Shown here piece after piece: positions 37,874 to 49,593 of a stretch of DNA of 64,000 bases. Below the pieces are notes generated by a model, which searched no databases, was not told the DNA's origin, and saw nothing but the letters and a program-made list of their open reading frames with translations. The position numbers and the translations under genes were made by a program. How positions within the stretch are numbered: the first letter of the stretch is position 1; the number at the start of each line of letters is the position of its first letter. The stretch is taken from contig JAXBDG010000005.1 of the NCBI GenBank assembly GCA_036320915.1, forward strand, positions 2,610,001 to 2,674,000. The letters are read 5' to 3'. This DNA comes from Linnemannia elongata (Eukaryota; Mortierellomycota; Mortierellomycetes; Mortierellales; Mortierellaceae).

Positions 37874-38188
37874 TTAGCACTGAATAATTGACAAAAACAG
37901 GTCGTATTCATCGCTGTTGTATTCTTTGAGCTTTTCCAGGTCTTCTTTAATTTCTTCAACACTTGGGGCGGTGGTGACAGGCTCGCCGTCCTTAAACAAG
38001 GCAGGGGCTTTTTTTTTATCGTCAGGACTGGCAGCGCTCAAGATAGGCCTGACATCCTTCCATTTTTCTTGAACACATTTGGCTGTTGAGGTGGCATCGC
38101 GCTTGACGACTGGGATAGCTGACGTTGTTGATAGGCAGAGAGTGACCAGCATGGCGAAGATGGCGATAAGAGGGAGTGTGCGGGTCAT
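37874..38188 (-). CDS. Small secreted protein, copy B
   Basis: Intronless, 104 residues. Signal peptide MTRTLPLIAIFAMLVTLCLS with cleavage likely after TTSA. The mature part starts IPVVKRDATSTAKC; the KR pair is a Kex2-type processing site that copy A lacks. Two cysteines (AKCVQEKW and the C-terminal SIIQC) match the two of copy A, so one disulfide is possible. Shared blocks with copy A: ALFKDG, TTAPSVEE, YDLFL/FDLFL. A TA-rich element about 95 bases upstream corresponds to the TATATAG of copy A. It converges on LRR copy B. Function unknown. Lys/Glu-rich in the second half where A is less charged. Confidence 0.8.
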   Translation of the reverse strand: MTRTLPLIAIFAMLVTLCLSTTSAIPVVKRDATSTAKCVQEKWKDVRPILSAASPDDKKKAPALFKDGEPVTTAPSVEEIKEDLEKLKEYNSDEYDLFLSIIQC

Positions 38189-39108
38189 GATCGTTGTGAG
38201 TATGTGTGTGTGCTTTGGGGAGGTTGGTGTGTGAATGGATGGGATGGGTTGTGAAAGTAGAAAAATAAAAATGGCTAGATGATATATATACATTTGTGTG
38301 TGTGTTCAAAATTCTCAGCTCGTATGTGAAGACGTATCCACTCCATGACGGGGCCGCTTAGCTCCTTTCAATGTGGACGGTGTAGTTTTGTGTGTACTAA
38401 ATTGACCTTCCCAGGAGGGCATCATCCCTTTATCTTTTCCCTTCTCCCCTTTTGATGCTTTGCTGCTGTTGTTCATCCCTTATTTTTCATGATATGTGGT
38501 TCCTTAGTCTCTGGCTGTCTTGTTTTCGTCTCCAAGGGGTCTTTCTCACCCTTTGATGCTAACATCGCAGCATAAATTGAGACTCCGTGTTTTTACCCAT
38601 AATCCCTTCTTATCTATATCCCTCTCCTTCTTCCTGCAAAAAATAAATAAATGAATACTTCCTGCCCCTCCCTGTCTTTGCTCGCTATCATGCTCTTCTC
38701 CGACTGTGCCGGAGGCTTACTTGGACTACCATTCGTTCGTTGTACCCCTGGTGCTTCGCCCTAATTATTCTCTCATTCTAGCACAAGTGTAATGGAGGTG
38801 TTTTTCTTCTGCATCCTCGTATCATGCACAACTAATTCTCATCCCTAGCACCAAGCTTGAAAGGTTCCCGACACGCAAGTAGTACCTGAAAAATATCTTA
38901 GAACCCCACCAAACGACTTAACACCAGAATTGAGAGTGTCCTGATTTATTCTCATGCAGCCTGTACATTCCTCACTCTCCTCAGTTGCCTCAACCTTTTG
39001 TCAATTGCTTTTTTTTTTATTATTCTTAGTCGTTAATGCAGTCTACGTCACTCTGTATGTAGACCAAAAAGTAAAAGAAACCAGACAGGTTCATGGGCCA
39101 TACACTTA
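38189..39108. other. Promoter of secreted copy B and outer edge of arm B
   Basis: 38189-38790 aligns with 5590-6137 in reverse complement. 38790-39108 shows no gene and is the 3' side of the first FAD monooxygenase. Confidence 0.6.
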
Positions 39109-42001
39109 TCACGCTCCCTTGGGCACCAGATAAGCATCACTTCTCATAGACGACGCACAATACAAATCGACCTTACTATCCCTCCTCATCATCTCTTCAA
39201 CAGAGGCACCAGCAGCGGCTCGTATCTCGGCCTGATACCGTCGAGAAGGCTTCTGAGGCAACGACGGGATTGTGCCTTTGTCCGGGACGCGAGGGAGGAA
39301 TGTGCATTGGGGACGGTAGGCGGCGTCTTTGCTGAACTGTTTGTTTTGGATGGAGCGTGGGAGGAGGTTTAGGACGACGTGGCGTACTATCCTCTCTGTG
39401 CGCGTCTAGGATGTTTCGGGGATAATGAAAAACATTTGTTGTGAGTAAGATGGTGAGATGAGTGAAACAAAAGAAGCGAAAATGGAGGTATGAGCGCAAA
39501 TAAGGGGAAGAAGGGAAAACAACGACAAGGGGAGGGGCAAAACATGGAGCTCAGGCCCTAGACATTCCTGACATTCCTTCCACCAACGAGGTCGTTCAAA
39601 TTCTTTACCTGACCACTTGAGAGCTTAGCATTGAGTCGACTGTTGAAGAACTGTTTCTTGGCATGGCTATACCGTTGCTCCTTGTAATCTTGGAAGGCAG
39701 CCGTGAGGCTTTCGGGGCGGAGGTCCTCGAGGTCGTAGATACAGTTGGCGAGGATCACGGCGTCTTGCATCGCATTCATCGCTCCTACAAATCACATCGT
39801 ACATCGTACATGATCAAAAAAGAGGGAAGGTGTGATTAGGAAGGAAGGAAGGGATGGAGTTAAAAAATTGAGGTAGGTAAAGAGTTGAAAAAAGGCAGGA
39901 AAGCCGAAAACGTAATTGGAGATTTAGGGGGGATCTGTGCGAATGAGTCCATGGTTCGTGGTCATAACATTCGTTTGTTCTCGGTTTAAGCATCCGTAGT
40001 TGTTGATTGCTTTTTTACCTTGACCGGATGTTGGAAGCATCTAGATAATGGCGTGAAGAGGGATGGACGAGGCAGGGCGTAACATGAGGATGAGGGATGA
40101 GAGAGTGGGTGAGAGAGAAAGAGTGAGTCGATAATGCGAAAAAAGGGCGGGTACCCATGCATGAGTACGCTTGTATGTTTATGTGGTTGTATGTCTTTGT
40201 TTGTATGTATGTGTTTGCTTGCTTGCTTGTTAGTGGACAGGATCGGATGCACGTTCGGATATTTACCTTGTGGCATGCTGATGCGAGGAAGGAGGAAAAA
40301 GGAGGGAAAAGGACGAGGGGTTTGAAAATAGAGGGGATGGAATGGATGGCTGTGGGTTAGACTAGTGAGCATTGTTCATGGAGGCATTCCTGCCTTGTCT
40401 TTTGAACGTTCCGCGGAGATCAAAACATTAACAAACAATACGCAGCAACGGGGAGTACAAAGCAAGGTAGCAGGCACACACACGCGCATACATGCATGCT
40501 GCCGTTGCTCGCCCGACTCACTCTCTCACTTCTTTACACTCACCATCTCCGATCAATACGATACCACCATGGTACCAAGTCTCGAATAACTTCTCTTCCA
40601 GCATGACCTTTGAGATCCCATTCTTGGGCGTCGAGTCGATAATCTCTCCCAGGGTGCCTCCGAACGTCACCGGGAAATCACGAACAATCTCGATAAGTTT
40701 CTCGTTGGCCTCGGGGCCCCACTCCGAGTTCATGAACCGTTGCTCCTTGGCCTCAGCTTGGTCCTTGACCTGCATCGTCACACTCCAACAGAATCGGTTT
40801 CTGGGGACCGTTATCACAGTCCACTATGAATAGGTGAGAAAGGAGTGGAAAGAGGAGACTTAGGTACTTTCACCTGTACAGTTTTTTCTGAGCCCCATGT
40901 AGCAAAAAATATCAAGAGCGCAAACAAAAAAATATATATCTTACGCTGTAGGGAGTACTCTCGCCAATGACATGATGCAATTGAGTATTGGGATGTCTCA
41001 AGACCGGGTATTTGTGCGGATCCATCGACTTCGTCGTGCCCACCATACACAGGTATGGGATCGCAAAGTCCTTTGTATCCGACGGCGGTATCACGATCGA
41101 GCTGCCTCCAAAATAATACACCTCCTGTTCTTGTTGTTCCCTCATTTCCCGGAACATGTTGTGACGCACTGCGCTGTAAGCTCCATCGGCTCCGACGATG
41201 ATGTCGCCCTCATAGCAGGTGTTGTCAGAGCAGACGATTTGTACGCCGGAGGATTGGCGTTTGGTGAGGAGGACGCGTTTCCCGAAACTGATCCTCTCTG
41301 GTGGGATTTTGTTGAGGAGGACGGCGTAGAGGTCTGGACGGGGGAACATGAGGAACTTGTAGCCCGTGCTATTCTCATTCGCCATTGTTGTGAGATAATA
41401 GTAGAATAGTAAGAAAACAAGGAAATTGGATGTCATCAAATATGCTTCAGAGCTTGTGAATGGAGTCTCGCAAACACAGAAGACTAAAATAGGGGGAAAA
41501 CAGTTCGAATCAAAAAGGGGGGCTTGAGTTTCTTTGAAGAGGTCTTACTATTCATAGTGTGTACGGACGTCGATCTCGGTGATCTTCTCTAACTTCTCAG
41601 TATACAGAGACGAGTTGAGGCTGACAAGGGAGACGTTCATGATATCCTCCAACATCCCCAGCTGGTCGAATAGTGCCAGGATATTACCGTTCACACTCAT
41701 CAGAGCGCCTAGGACCAGTAAAATTTTCGCGATGAAGAAAAAAAGGAGGGTAGGAGTGAGAACAGGACTGACGAGGGCGAAATGAAACCTGACCAGCCAG
41801 ATCTTGGTTCCTGAGGCAATCAAGGTTGCTGATATCAGTTAACGGTTGTATTGATAGTTTACCAAGAGGCTTGACTTTGGATGCTCGTTCAAAGATATGG
41901 TAGGGGACTCCCATCTTGTCGAGCAGGATGGCTAGCATTAGCCCGCCTAGTCCCGCGCCGACAATGATGACACGAGGATAGGCTCTCGGTGGAAGGGACA
42001 T
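39109..42001 (-). CDS. FAD-dependent monooxygenase, paralog 1
   Basis: Eight exons on the minus strand (41863-42001, 41549-41708, 40945-41368, 40544-40823, 40267-40277, 40019-40040, 39609-39784, 39109-39405) give 502 residues. Group A flavoprotein hydroxylase fold: FAD motif RVIIVGAGLGGLM near residue 10, the SVNGN-type segment, DG motif VGADGAYSAVR, and the GD motif LIGD-ACHKMLPTSGQG. The last motif is split over an exon end, an 11-base microexon (CATGCCACAAG) and a 22-base microexon. The family uses FAD, NAD(P)H and O2 to hydroxylate aromatic or related substrates; substrate unknown. The C-terminal exon is longer than in paralogs 2 and 3 (ends AYLVPKGA). All junctions are GT-AG and keep phase, which supports function. 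Confidence 0.9.
40019..40040 (-). other. 22-base microexon of FAD monooxygenase 1
   Basis: ATGCTTCCAACATCCGGTCAAG (22 bases) is bounded by AG and GT and encodes MLPTSGQ plus one base. Together with the 11-base exon at 40267-40277 it is needed to complete the GD motif; skipping either breaks the frame, because 11 and 22 are not multiples of three (their sum, 33, is). Confidence 0.85.
40267..40277 (-). other. 11-base microexon of FAD monooxygenase 1
   Basis: CATGCCACAAG between CAG and GTAAAT supplies the Ala-Cys-His-Lys of the GDACHKMLP motif. The same 11-base exon is present in the two paralogs. Confidence 0.85.
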
Positions 42002-42921
42002 TGTACTTTTTTGGTTCCTGGTAAATAATGATGTCAAGAGGTTGTTACCCGGGTTTTTACGAAAGTTGAATGTGACAAGATGTAGGGAAAGAGAAAGAGG
42101 ACGAGAAAAGAGAAAGAGGCAAATGCAAAGATGGTATACAGGTATGTGTATGGGTATATAAAAAGATGCAAGGAGGGACTATGGACAAGGCGAACGTGGA
42201 GGATTGTAAGAAAAAATAAAGGGTTCGAAAAAAGGTGCTCAAAAAAGTGGCTCCACCCTCAACCCTTTTATACCAACGTCCACGAAAAAAATTTCCTTCC
42301 CATTCCAACACTAAAACATCGACGTGGGCCACAAGGCAAGCCGATCAAGACAAAAAACACTACCTAACAACAACAACAACACAAACACAAACGGCATGCA
42401 TGATACGTGGTAACAACAACATTCGGGGACATAAACAATCCTTGAATCAAAAGGGCTCATCGCCAACATCATCGCCATCACCTAATATCCCCTCTTTCTC
42501 CTTCCCATTCCTTTGCTGCTTTCTGTTGCCGCTCTCAACAAGCAATATTGTTTTTGTTTTCTTTCCAGACACATGGGAAGAGAAAAAAGGCAGAAGACGA
42601 CCGGGGTTTCTACCCTCGTTTCTTTGAACGGTCACCCAAAGTCGAAGCGGTATTTCTCTTGCCATGGTGTCCTCATTTTTTGTAGCAAAGAAACGTGACA
42701 AAGATCACAACCCGCGGAAATCATGGTTCAATGAGAGGGACGATGGGAAGGAAAGGATCGGGGCATTTATCGAGTAATAAATGAGATCATGTTCAAGAGA
42801 GGATAACTATATTCAAATTTACCGCTATTAGTTTGATCACATATGACATTGGGGGGACAGGAAGAGAGTCATGAACGAAGGAAGTACACGACACAAATAG
42901 ACTCTGTGGCCATCACAGACT
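42002..42921. other. Spacer between FAD monooxygenases 1 and 2
   Basis: No gene seen in about 0.9 kb. Contains a CAA run (about 42367-42392). Should hold the promoter of paralog 1 on the minus strand. Confidence 0.55.
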
Positions 42922-45739
42922 CTAGACAGAGTCGACCACGGCTGCCTGCCCGGCTTGCTCGGCTTGGCGCCGCTTGGAGGGCTTCTGAGGAAGAGAAGCA
43001 ACAGAGCCTTTGTCGGGGACCATGGGCAGGAATGTGACCTGTGGACGGTAGGCAGCACTCTTGACGAACGAACGACTGAAGACCCACTGTGGCAGGAAGT
43101 TGAGGACGACATGCCGGATGACTTTTTCCTTCAATGTCTGCTCTCCGATATGGCGCCACAATCAAAGAAGAAAAAAGAAATATGGAGGATAAGAAAACCG
43201 AAAAAGAAAGAGTTAGCAAGGTGATTGATACTGGTGGAAATAGAGTAGTGACAATCATGAGCGACAGTGAGAGACAAGAAGAACAAGAGAGAGAGAGTGA
43301 CAAAGACCAGAAAAAAGAGGAGGGAAAGAAAAGGCATATTCTTGTGGAACAAACAAACACTCAGGGAGAGAGACAGGGGAAGTCGAAGTAAGTCTGAAAG
43401 ATACCCATCAAAGGCAGAAAGAAAAAAGAGAGCATTTTGCCTGTACCTGACCACTTGAGATTTTGGCATTAAGCTGACTGTTTGCAACCTGCTTTTTGGC
43501 ATGTGTGTATCGCTGGTTCCTATAGTCACTAAAAGTTTTGAGGATGCTCTCGGGGGACAGATCTTCGAGGTCGTAGAGACAATTGGCGAGGATAGTAGCA
43601 TCCTGCATCGCATTGATTGCTCCTGAGACATAGAACAATGACGTCGAATGGGTTTGAAAAAAGAGGAAGGGAAGAAAAGAAAGGAATGCATGCAAGCAAG
43701 GAAGGAAAAAAAATAAGAGCAAGTTGAAAAGATAGAGGGAGGAGTGATGAAAAAGCGAAAAAAAAAGAGGGTCAGTGCTGGAGAGACCAATCAGGTTTTG
43801 CTGGTAGTGTGTTTTGATATGCACAGAGCACACAAGGAAGCGGACAACTTACAACAACCACAACAAGCAACAACAACAAAACAACAATTCAACTACCGCC
43901 CACGAACCTTGGCCCGATGTCGGCAACATCTTTTTTGTTTTTGTTTTTAGTAGGGTGAGATAGAAGATAAAAAGGGGGTCAGTGTTCCAGCGTGTGCATT
44001 TTTCTCTTTGACAGTTGAGGAAAAGGTTAATGCACATCTTTTGTTTTTTCCCGCTCTCTCTCTCTCTCTCTCATTTTTTTTACCTTGTGGCAAGCTATGT
44101 CCAGAGAAAGAGAGAGACAGATGGAATTGGAAGTAGAGTAAGGAACATAGACAATTGCAGATAGTACGGTCAACCTCCAAGCTTAAGTGTACATACATCA
44201 CTCCCGTAAAAAACAACAACTACAGACAACAGCAACGCGCAAACAATAGTCGCCTTTGAAGGAGGTTCAGAACTAAATCGCCATCGTCTGCTTACCATCT
44301 CCGATGAGAACAATGTTGCCATCATACCAGGTCTCGAACAACTTTTCTTCTAGCATGACCTTGGACCTGACATCTTTGGGAGTGACATCCAGAATATCGC
44401 CCAACACCGCGCCTTCTCCTCCAAAGGCAATGGGGTAGTTGCGGATCGTGTTCACCAAGCTCTCGGTTGCCTCAGGTCTCCACTCCAAGTTGTTCTGGCG
44501 CATCTGGCGTGCCTCTTCGGGATCTGTGACCTGGGCCATCACACTCCAACAGAACCGGTTTCCTGGGATTGTAATCACTGTCCACTGCATGAAAGGAGAG
44601 TAGGAAGGCAAGTGAGTAGATTAGTACTCGCCTAGAGACACTTTCGATTGCCTGTCAGACACAGAAATAATAACAATGAGTTAGTTATGGAACGAGTGGA
44701 AACATACGCTGTAAGGGCCTTCGTTTCCAATGACATGCCTCAGATGAGTGACGGGACCTATGAGCTCAGGATACTTCTCAGGGTCCTGAGGTGTGGTCGT
44801 TCCGACCATGCAGACATAAGGCATCGCCAATTCTTCTGCATCTGAGGCGGGCAAGTTCCCAGCCTCGGTCATATTCTTGTACATGTGATAACGGATGGTG
44901 CTGTAGGCTCCATCGGCACCAATGAGAATATCAGCCGTGTAGACTGAGTGGTCGTGACAGACGACTTCAACACCGCCCTTCATGGGCAGCTGTCGGATCT
45001 TGTTTACACGCTTGCCCATCAGCACCTTTTCTTGTGGGACACGCTGGCGGATGATTTCGTACAGTTCTGGGCGTGAGAACACAATGTACTCGTACCCAGT
45101 CCTATCGTGAAACAAAAGAGGTAATGAGGGCGCGACGTGAGAACAGGAAATGTGACAAACAAGAAATAAAAACGTTGCCGTGTGATATGGAGCTCTGTCC
45201 GCAACATTTCTCTTGGGGCATGCATATTCTACAATAAATAAAAAGAGAGAACACCAAAAATATGAGCACCTACAGATCTTTGTAGTCGCTGACTCCAATC
45301 TCTGCGAGTTTCTCCAACTTTTCGTTGTAGAGAGTAGTCGAGTGGTTAATCTTGGAGATCTTCATGACATCCTCAAGCAAACCCAACTGGTCGAACAGGG
45401 CAAGGATGTTGCCGTTGAGACTCATCAGCGCACCTAAGGGATATACATAACGACCGACAAAATGAAAAATTAGGCTTCATTGCTTGTTCTCTTCTTCGCC
45501 CAGGAAACGAGGTGGTTGGTTTTTCTTTGGACCTTCGCAGGAATGCGTAAATCAAGAGGATGACAGACAACAAACAATATATGGCGCGCACCGAGAGGCT
45601 TGACTTTGGGAGCGCGTTCGAGGATCGTGTAGGAGATACCCATCTTGTCGAGGAGGATGCCCATCATCAGGCCGGCGAGACCGGCACCGACAATGATGAC
45701 CCGAAACGTCGGACGAGCAAGGGGACACATGCTTGTCAT
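42922..45739 (-). CDS. FAD-dependent monooxygenase, paralog 2
   Basis: Eight exons on the minus strand (45592-45739, 45274-45433, 44708-45101, 44296-44584, 44084-44094, 43908-43929, 43447-43622, 42922-43137) give 471 residues from the first ATG (MTSMCPLARP); a second ATG three codons later would fit paralog 1 equally well. Motifs: RVIIVGAGLAGLMMG near residue 13, LMSLNGN, IGADGAYSTIR, and GD plus ACHKMLPTSGQGAINAMQDA. The 11-base (CTTGCCACAAG) and 22-base microexons are kept. Exon 4 is 9 bases longer than in the paralogs. The C-terminus ends QAAVVDSV. Same reaction class as its neighbours; substrate unknown. It is head to tail with both, consistent with tandem duplication. Confidence 0.9.
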
Positions 45740-46708
45740 GTTTGCAGTTTTTTTTGTGAGGATAGTAATTTGTGCGTGTCTGTGTGGAAGAAGGAAGGAG
45801 GATGAGTGAATGTGTGCGATGAAGAAGCAGGAAGGAGCTAAGAACAAAAGGGAAAGAAAGAAACACCAGCAGTTATTTATATTAGTTTCTGTCGTCTTTG
45901 ACAAGGTGAGAGGCGAGAACAAACAGAAAGTAAAAAAAAAGAGAGTTCTATTCCTGTCGGTAACAAAATATAAACAAAAAGCCATGGTGGGCTGGTGATG
46001 TCCATTCATTCTTGTCAATGAGAAAAGAGTACAGAGAATTATGTGGTCAATTCTTTCGTGTGGCGGAAGGGGCGAATCTGTCAATAAATGCAAACAAACG
46101 CCTTGTTGTTCGTTGTTCTTTATGCCTCGTTATCTCATTCGAGATGCCTCGCCCAACATATTATCATGTCGCAAATGAACCCGTTTTTATCTCCTTCTCC
46201 CTCTGCGTACATCTTCAACCCATAGACCAATTGCTAATAGTATGGGATCATGGATAGCAAAGAATGATCCCATTCTTCAATGAGCGTCAGAGCAACGTGT
46301 CCATGCTAACGAACTAATTCGTCCCAACCATCGCTCAGTATCTCCTCGTATCCTTGAAATTATTATCCCTGGCCAAAGCTTATTTCTCATTTCATTTCTT
46401 TGACTTGTCGATAGAAAGAGTTCTACCTTTCCTTCGCACCCCTTTTTTCTGTTCATTCATGCCATTTGTCTGTTATCCATAACTCTTCTTTGTCCTTCGT
46501 TTTCTGCGCGATAGTTCATTGCCTCTTGTTTTGTTTTTGCGTATTCATTGTTGTGTCATTTATTCGATTTAATATGTTCTGCCAATGAATTGGCTTATCT
46601 CGTATCTTTATACAAAGGCCCTCTTAACTCAGAAGAGAAAAAACGAATGGCTTGACTAGATGATCAAGTATCTCTATTTTTAATACAACTATCGCCCACG
46701 GATGATGT
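45740..46708. other. Spacer between FAD monooxygenases 2 and 3
   Basis: No gene seen. T-rich in its second half; should contain the promoter of paralog 2 and the 3' end of paralog 3. Confidence 0.55.
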
Positions 46709-49087
46709 TCAAAAAGCCTGGGAGGGTTCATGAGGCGTCAGCACCACGTCTCGTTTTCGTAAAAGCATCTCCTCATACATGGCTCGTTTCGATGGTCGAT
46801 TTGGGAGGGCCTTGATCAAGCCCCTATCTGTGACCGATGGCAAGAACGCGACTTGAGGTCTATGTTGTACATCACGAAAGAGAGAGGTAGTGAGGAGGGT
46901 TGTCGGGTTGTTGGTTCTTGATTTGTCCTGCTCACATTTAACGTTGTGTTTTATGCCTCCTTCATTTCGTTTATCATTACCTGTAGGCAGCGGCCTTGCT
47001 GAATTGCCTTGCTTTCACCGATGTCGGGACAAAGTTAAGGATCAGGTGGCGGACAATCTTTTCAACAAAGGTCTATACGTAAAAAGTTTCACAGGAGAAT
47101 ATGAGAATCTCAGGATATGAAAGTAGTCAATGACACACACCAACAATTACCAGGACACGAGTTCCATCTTTGGACGCTAAACTGTACCTGGCCGCTAGAA
47201 ACCCTGGCATTCAACTTGCTATTGGCAACCTGCTTCTTGGCTTCTTTGTACCGCTGGCTCTTGTAGTCTTCAAACGCAGCCGTGAGACTCTCGGGTGATA
47301 AATCCTCGAGGTCGTAGAGGCAGTTGGCCAACACGACTGCGTCTTGCATTGCATTCATTGCACCTAGAACATCCACATCCATGACAACAGTAGAAACAAC
47401 GGATGAAATGGGGTAATTAGTTTTTGAATTGGATGTTTGCATTCACAGAACACAGAGTACAATTGTTTCGAGAGCGATAGAGCGTTGTCTTTTTTTCTTA
47501 TTCCCTTGGTTCTTGTTGTTTTGCATTACCTTGACCTGAGGTGGGGAGCATCTGTGTTTTTTTGTCAATGAGAGTTTGGACCAATCGATTCAATGAACGC
47601 GTGTGGGACAATCAACCAAAAGAGAAGGGGAGAGAAAGGGAAGAGAAGAGGGAAGGAGGAAGAATCTGGCGTTTGTTAATAAGGCTTCTGCCTCCATGTC
47701 ACTTTCAGAACAATGAATACACAAAAATAGGAAAAAGGAATAAAATGGGTAAACTAATGGGTGTTGTTATGGGACTCACGTCTCACAAACAGTGAGCTCC
47801 AATGTGTACCTTGTGGCATGCTAAAATAAACATAATCGACGAAGAGAAGGAAATGAGCACAGGGCAAATTAGAAAGACCTTCCTAATCAGGAAAGAGCAA
47901 CAAGGATACACACGCGACACGCGCTTCTCTTACTTCCCTCTCTTCCTTTTCTCCTTCTTTGTCGTTGACAAACAGCAAACGCAGTGGACAATAAGCGAAC
48001 TAGATCCAATAACCACCCAAAAAAGAAAACCAAAACAAACACTCACCATCGCCAATGAGGACCACGTTCCTATAATGCCAGGTCTCGAACAGCTTCTCCT
48101 CCAGCATGACCTTTGAGATCCGATCCTTGGGCGTTGCCTTTATCACATCACCCAAAGTGCCTCCAAACGTAATAGGAAAGTCCTTGACCTCGTCAATCAG
48201 TGGGTTGTTGGCCTCAGGTCCCCACTCTGAGTTGCGGAACCGTTGTTCTTTGGCTTCGGCTTGATCCTTGACCTGGACCATCACACTCCAACAGAAGCGG
48301 TTTTTTGGAATCGTGATTACCGTCCACTAGGGTTTTTAGTCGATTCAAGAAAAGGAAAAGAAGAGAAGCAGAAAAACAGAGCGGGTGTGAAGTTAGTTTG
48401 TCTTCTTTGTCATCCTTTTCCCCCATTGATTTGAATCTTTCATTTCTCTCGCAGATCTCGCCCACCGACAAGAAGGATAGCGACTCACAATGGCAACCAC
48501 CAACATCTTTCCCTCCTACAGACGTTCTAGTCAACAAATCCCCAAAAAAAACACAATAAAAAAACAAGCAAGATAAACTTACACTATGAATATCTGTCCC
48601 AATGACATGATGCAAATGGTTCAACGGATCTGACAACTGCGGATACTTCACCGGATCCATCGGGCCCGTTGTACCAACCATACACATATACGGCATCGCC
48701 ATATCCTTGACATCTTGCACAGGCGCAACACCTTCATCGGCCTTCATCATCTTGTGCATGTTGTGCCGGACCGCAGAGTAGGCGCCATCGGCACCGATTA
48801 CAATATCACCCTCGTAGATCGAGTTGTCAGAGCAGTAGATTCGTGTGCCGCCGGCGGATCTCCGCATGGAGAGGATGCGTTTGTTGAAGGAGATGCGGTC
48901 TTTGGGGATCTGACGCAAGAGGATGTCGTAGAGTTCTGGGCGGGAGAAAACTAGAAAGTCGTAGCCGGTTCTTTACAAGGCAGATAGGGATGGTGACAAG
49001 AAGGAGAGATGGAGTGGAATCGATAGCTGTGATCAATCAACCCGTCTTTGCGAGCCCTATTTTCTCCCGCCTATTTTTACCCAGGAC

Positions 49088-49131
<44 letters not shown>

Positions 49132-49593
49132 TACAGCTCCCGGTAATTTGGAATACCAACTTTCCCAATCTCTTTCATTTCGCTGTTGAACAGAGAGGAC
49201 CCATGGTTCCGAAGCGAGATGTTTTGCACTTCTGCCAATAGACCCAGCTGCTCAAACACCGGAAGGATATTTGCATTGATCGACATCAACGCGCCTTGTT
49301 GTTTTTTATAGGTCATAATAGGAGAAGAAACGATAATGAGTAGCAAAAAGAGTGAGAGAAAACGTCGCCATGAGGTGCGAGTTAGTCGAGTGAAGCGAGG
49401 TAAAAAAATCGGTGGTGTGAAGGAGGCTAACTAAATTTTTTCTTCTTTTACCGAGGGCTTTCACGTTGGCGGAGCGTTCAAAGATCTGGTAGGTGATGCC
49501 GGCCTTGCCGAGGAGGAGACCCATCATCAGACCGCCGATTCCAGCGCCGACGACGATAACGCGAGGGTTTGGATGCTTCTGGCTGTAAGGCAT
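46709..49593 (-). CDS. FAD-dependent monooxygenase, paralog 3
   Basis: Nine exons on the minus strand (49452-49593, 49135-49294, 48583-48970, 48047-48326, 47810-47820, 47530-47551, 47188-47363, 46981-47072, 46709-46859) give 473 residues. Motifs: RVIVVGAGIGGLMMG near residue 11, LMSINAN, IGADGAYSAVR, and GD plus ACHKMLPTSGQGAMNAMQDA. The 11- and 22-base microexons are the same as in paralogs 1 and 2, but the last coding region is split by an extra 121-base intron just after AAAYR, so this intron was gained here or lost in the other two. The intron between exons 2 and 3 contains a run of 40 A on the plus strand (49090-49129). C-terminus ends HEPSQAF. Substrate unknown. Confidence 0.9.
49090..49129. 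repeat. A40 homopolymer in an intron of FAD monooxygenase 3
   Basis: Forty consecutive A residues on the plus strand (T on the coding strand), ending four bases before the donor site of that intron. Confidence 0.9.

Larger units (their letters stand above)
33590..38790 (-). repeat. Arm B of the inverted duplication
   Basis: Reverse-complement counterpart of 5590-9535. It carries the LRR gene (+) with its upstream region and the secreted-protein gene (-). It is longer by about 1.2 kb because the LRR gene has five more repeats and about 0.8 kb (about 36530-37360) has no counterpart in arm A. Confidence 0.85.
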
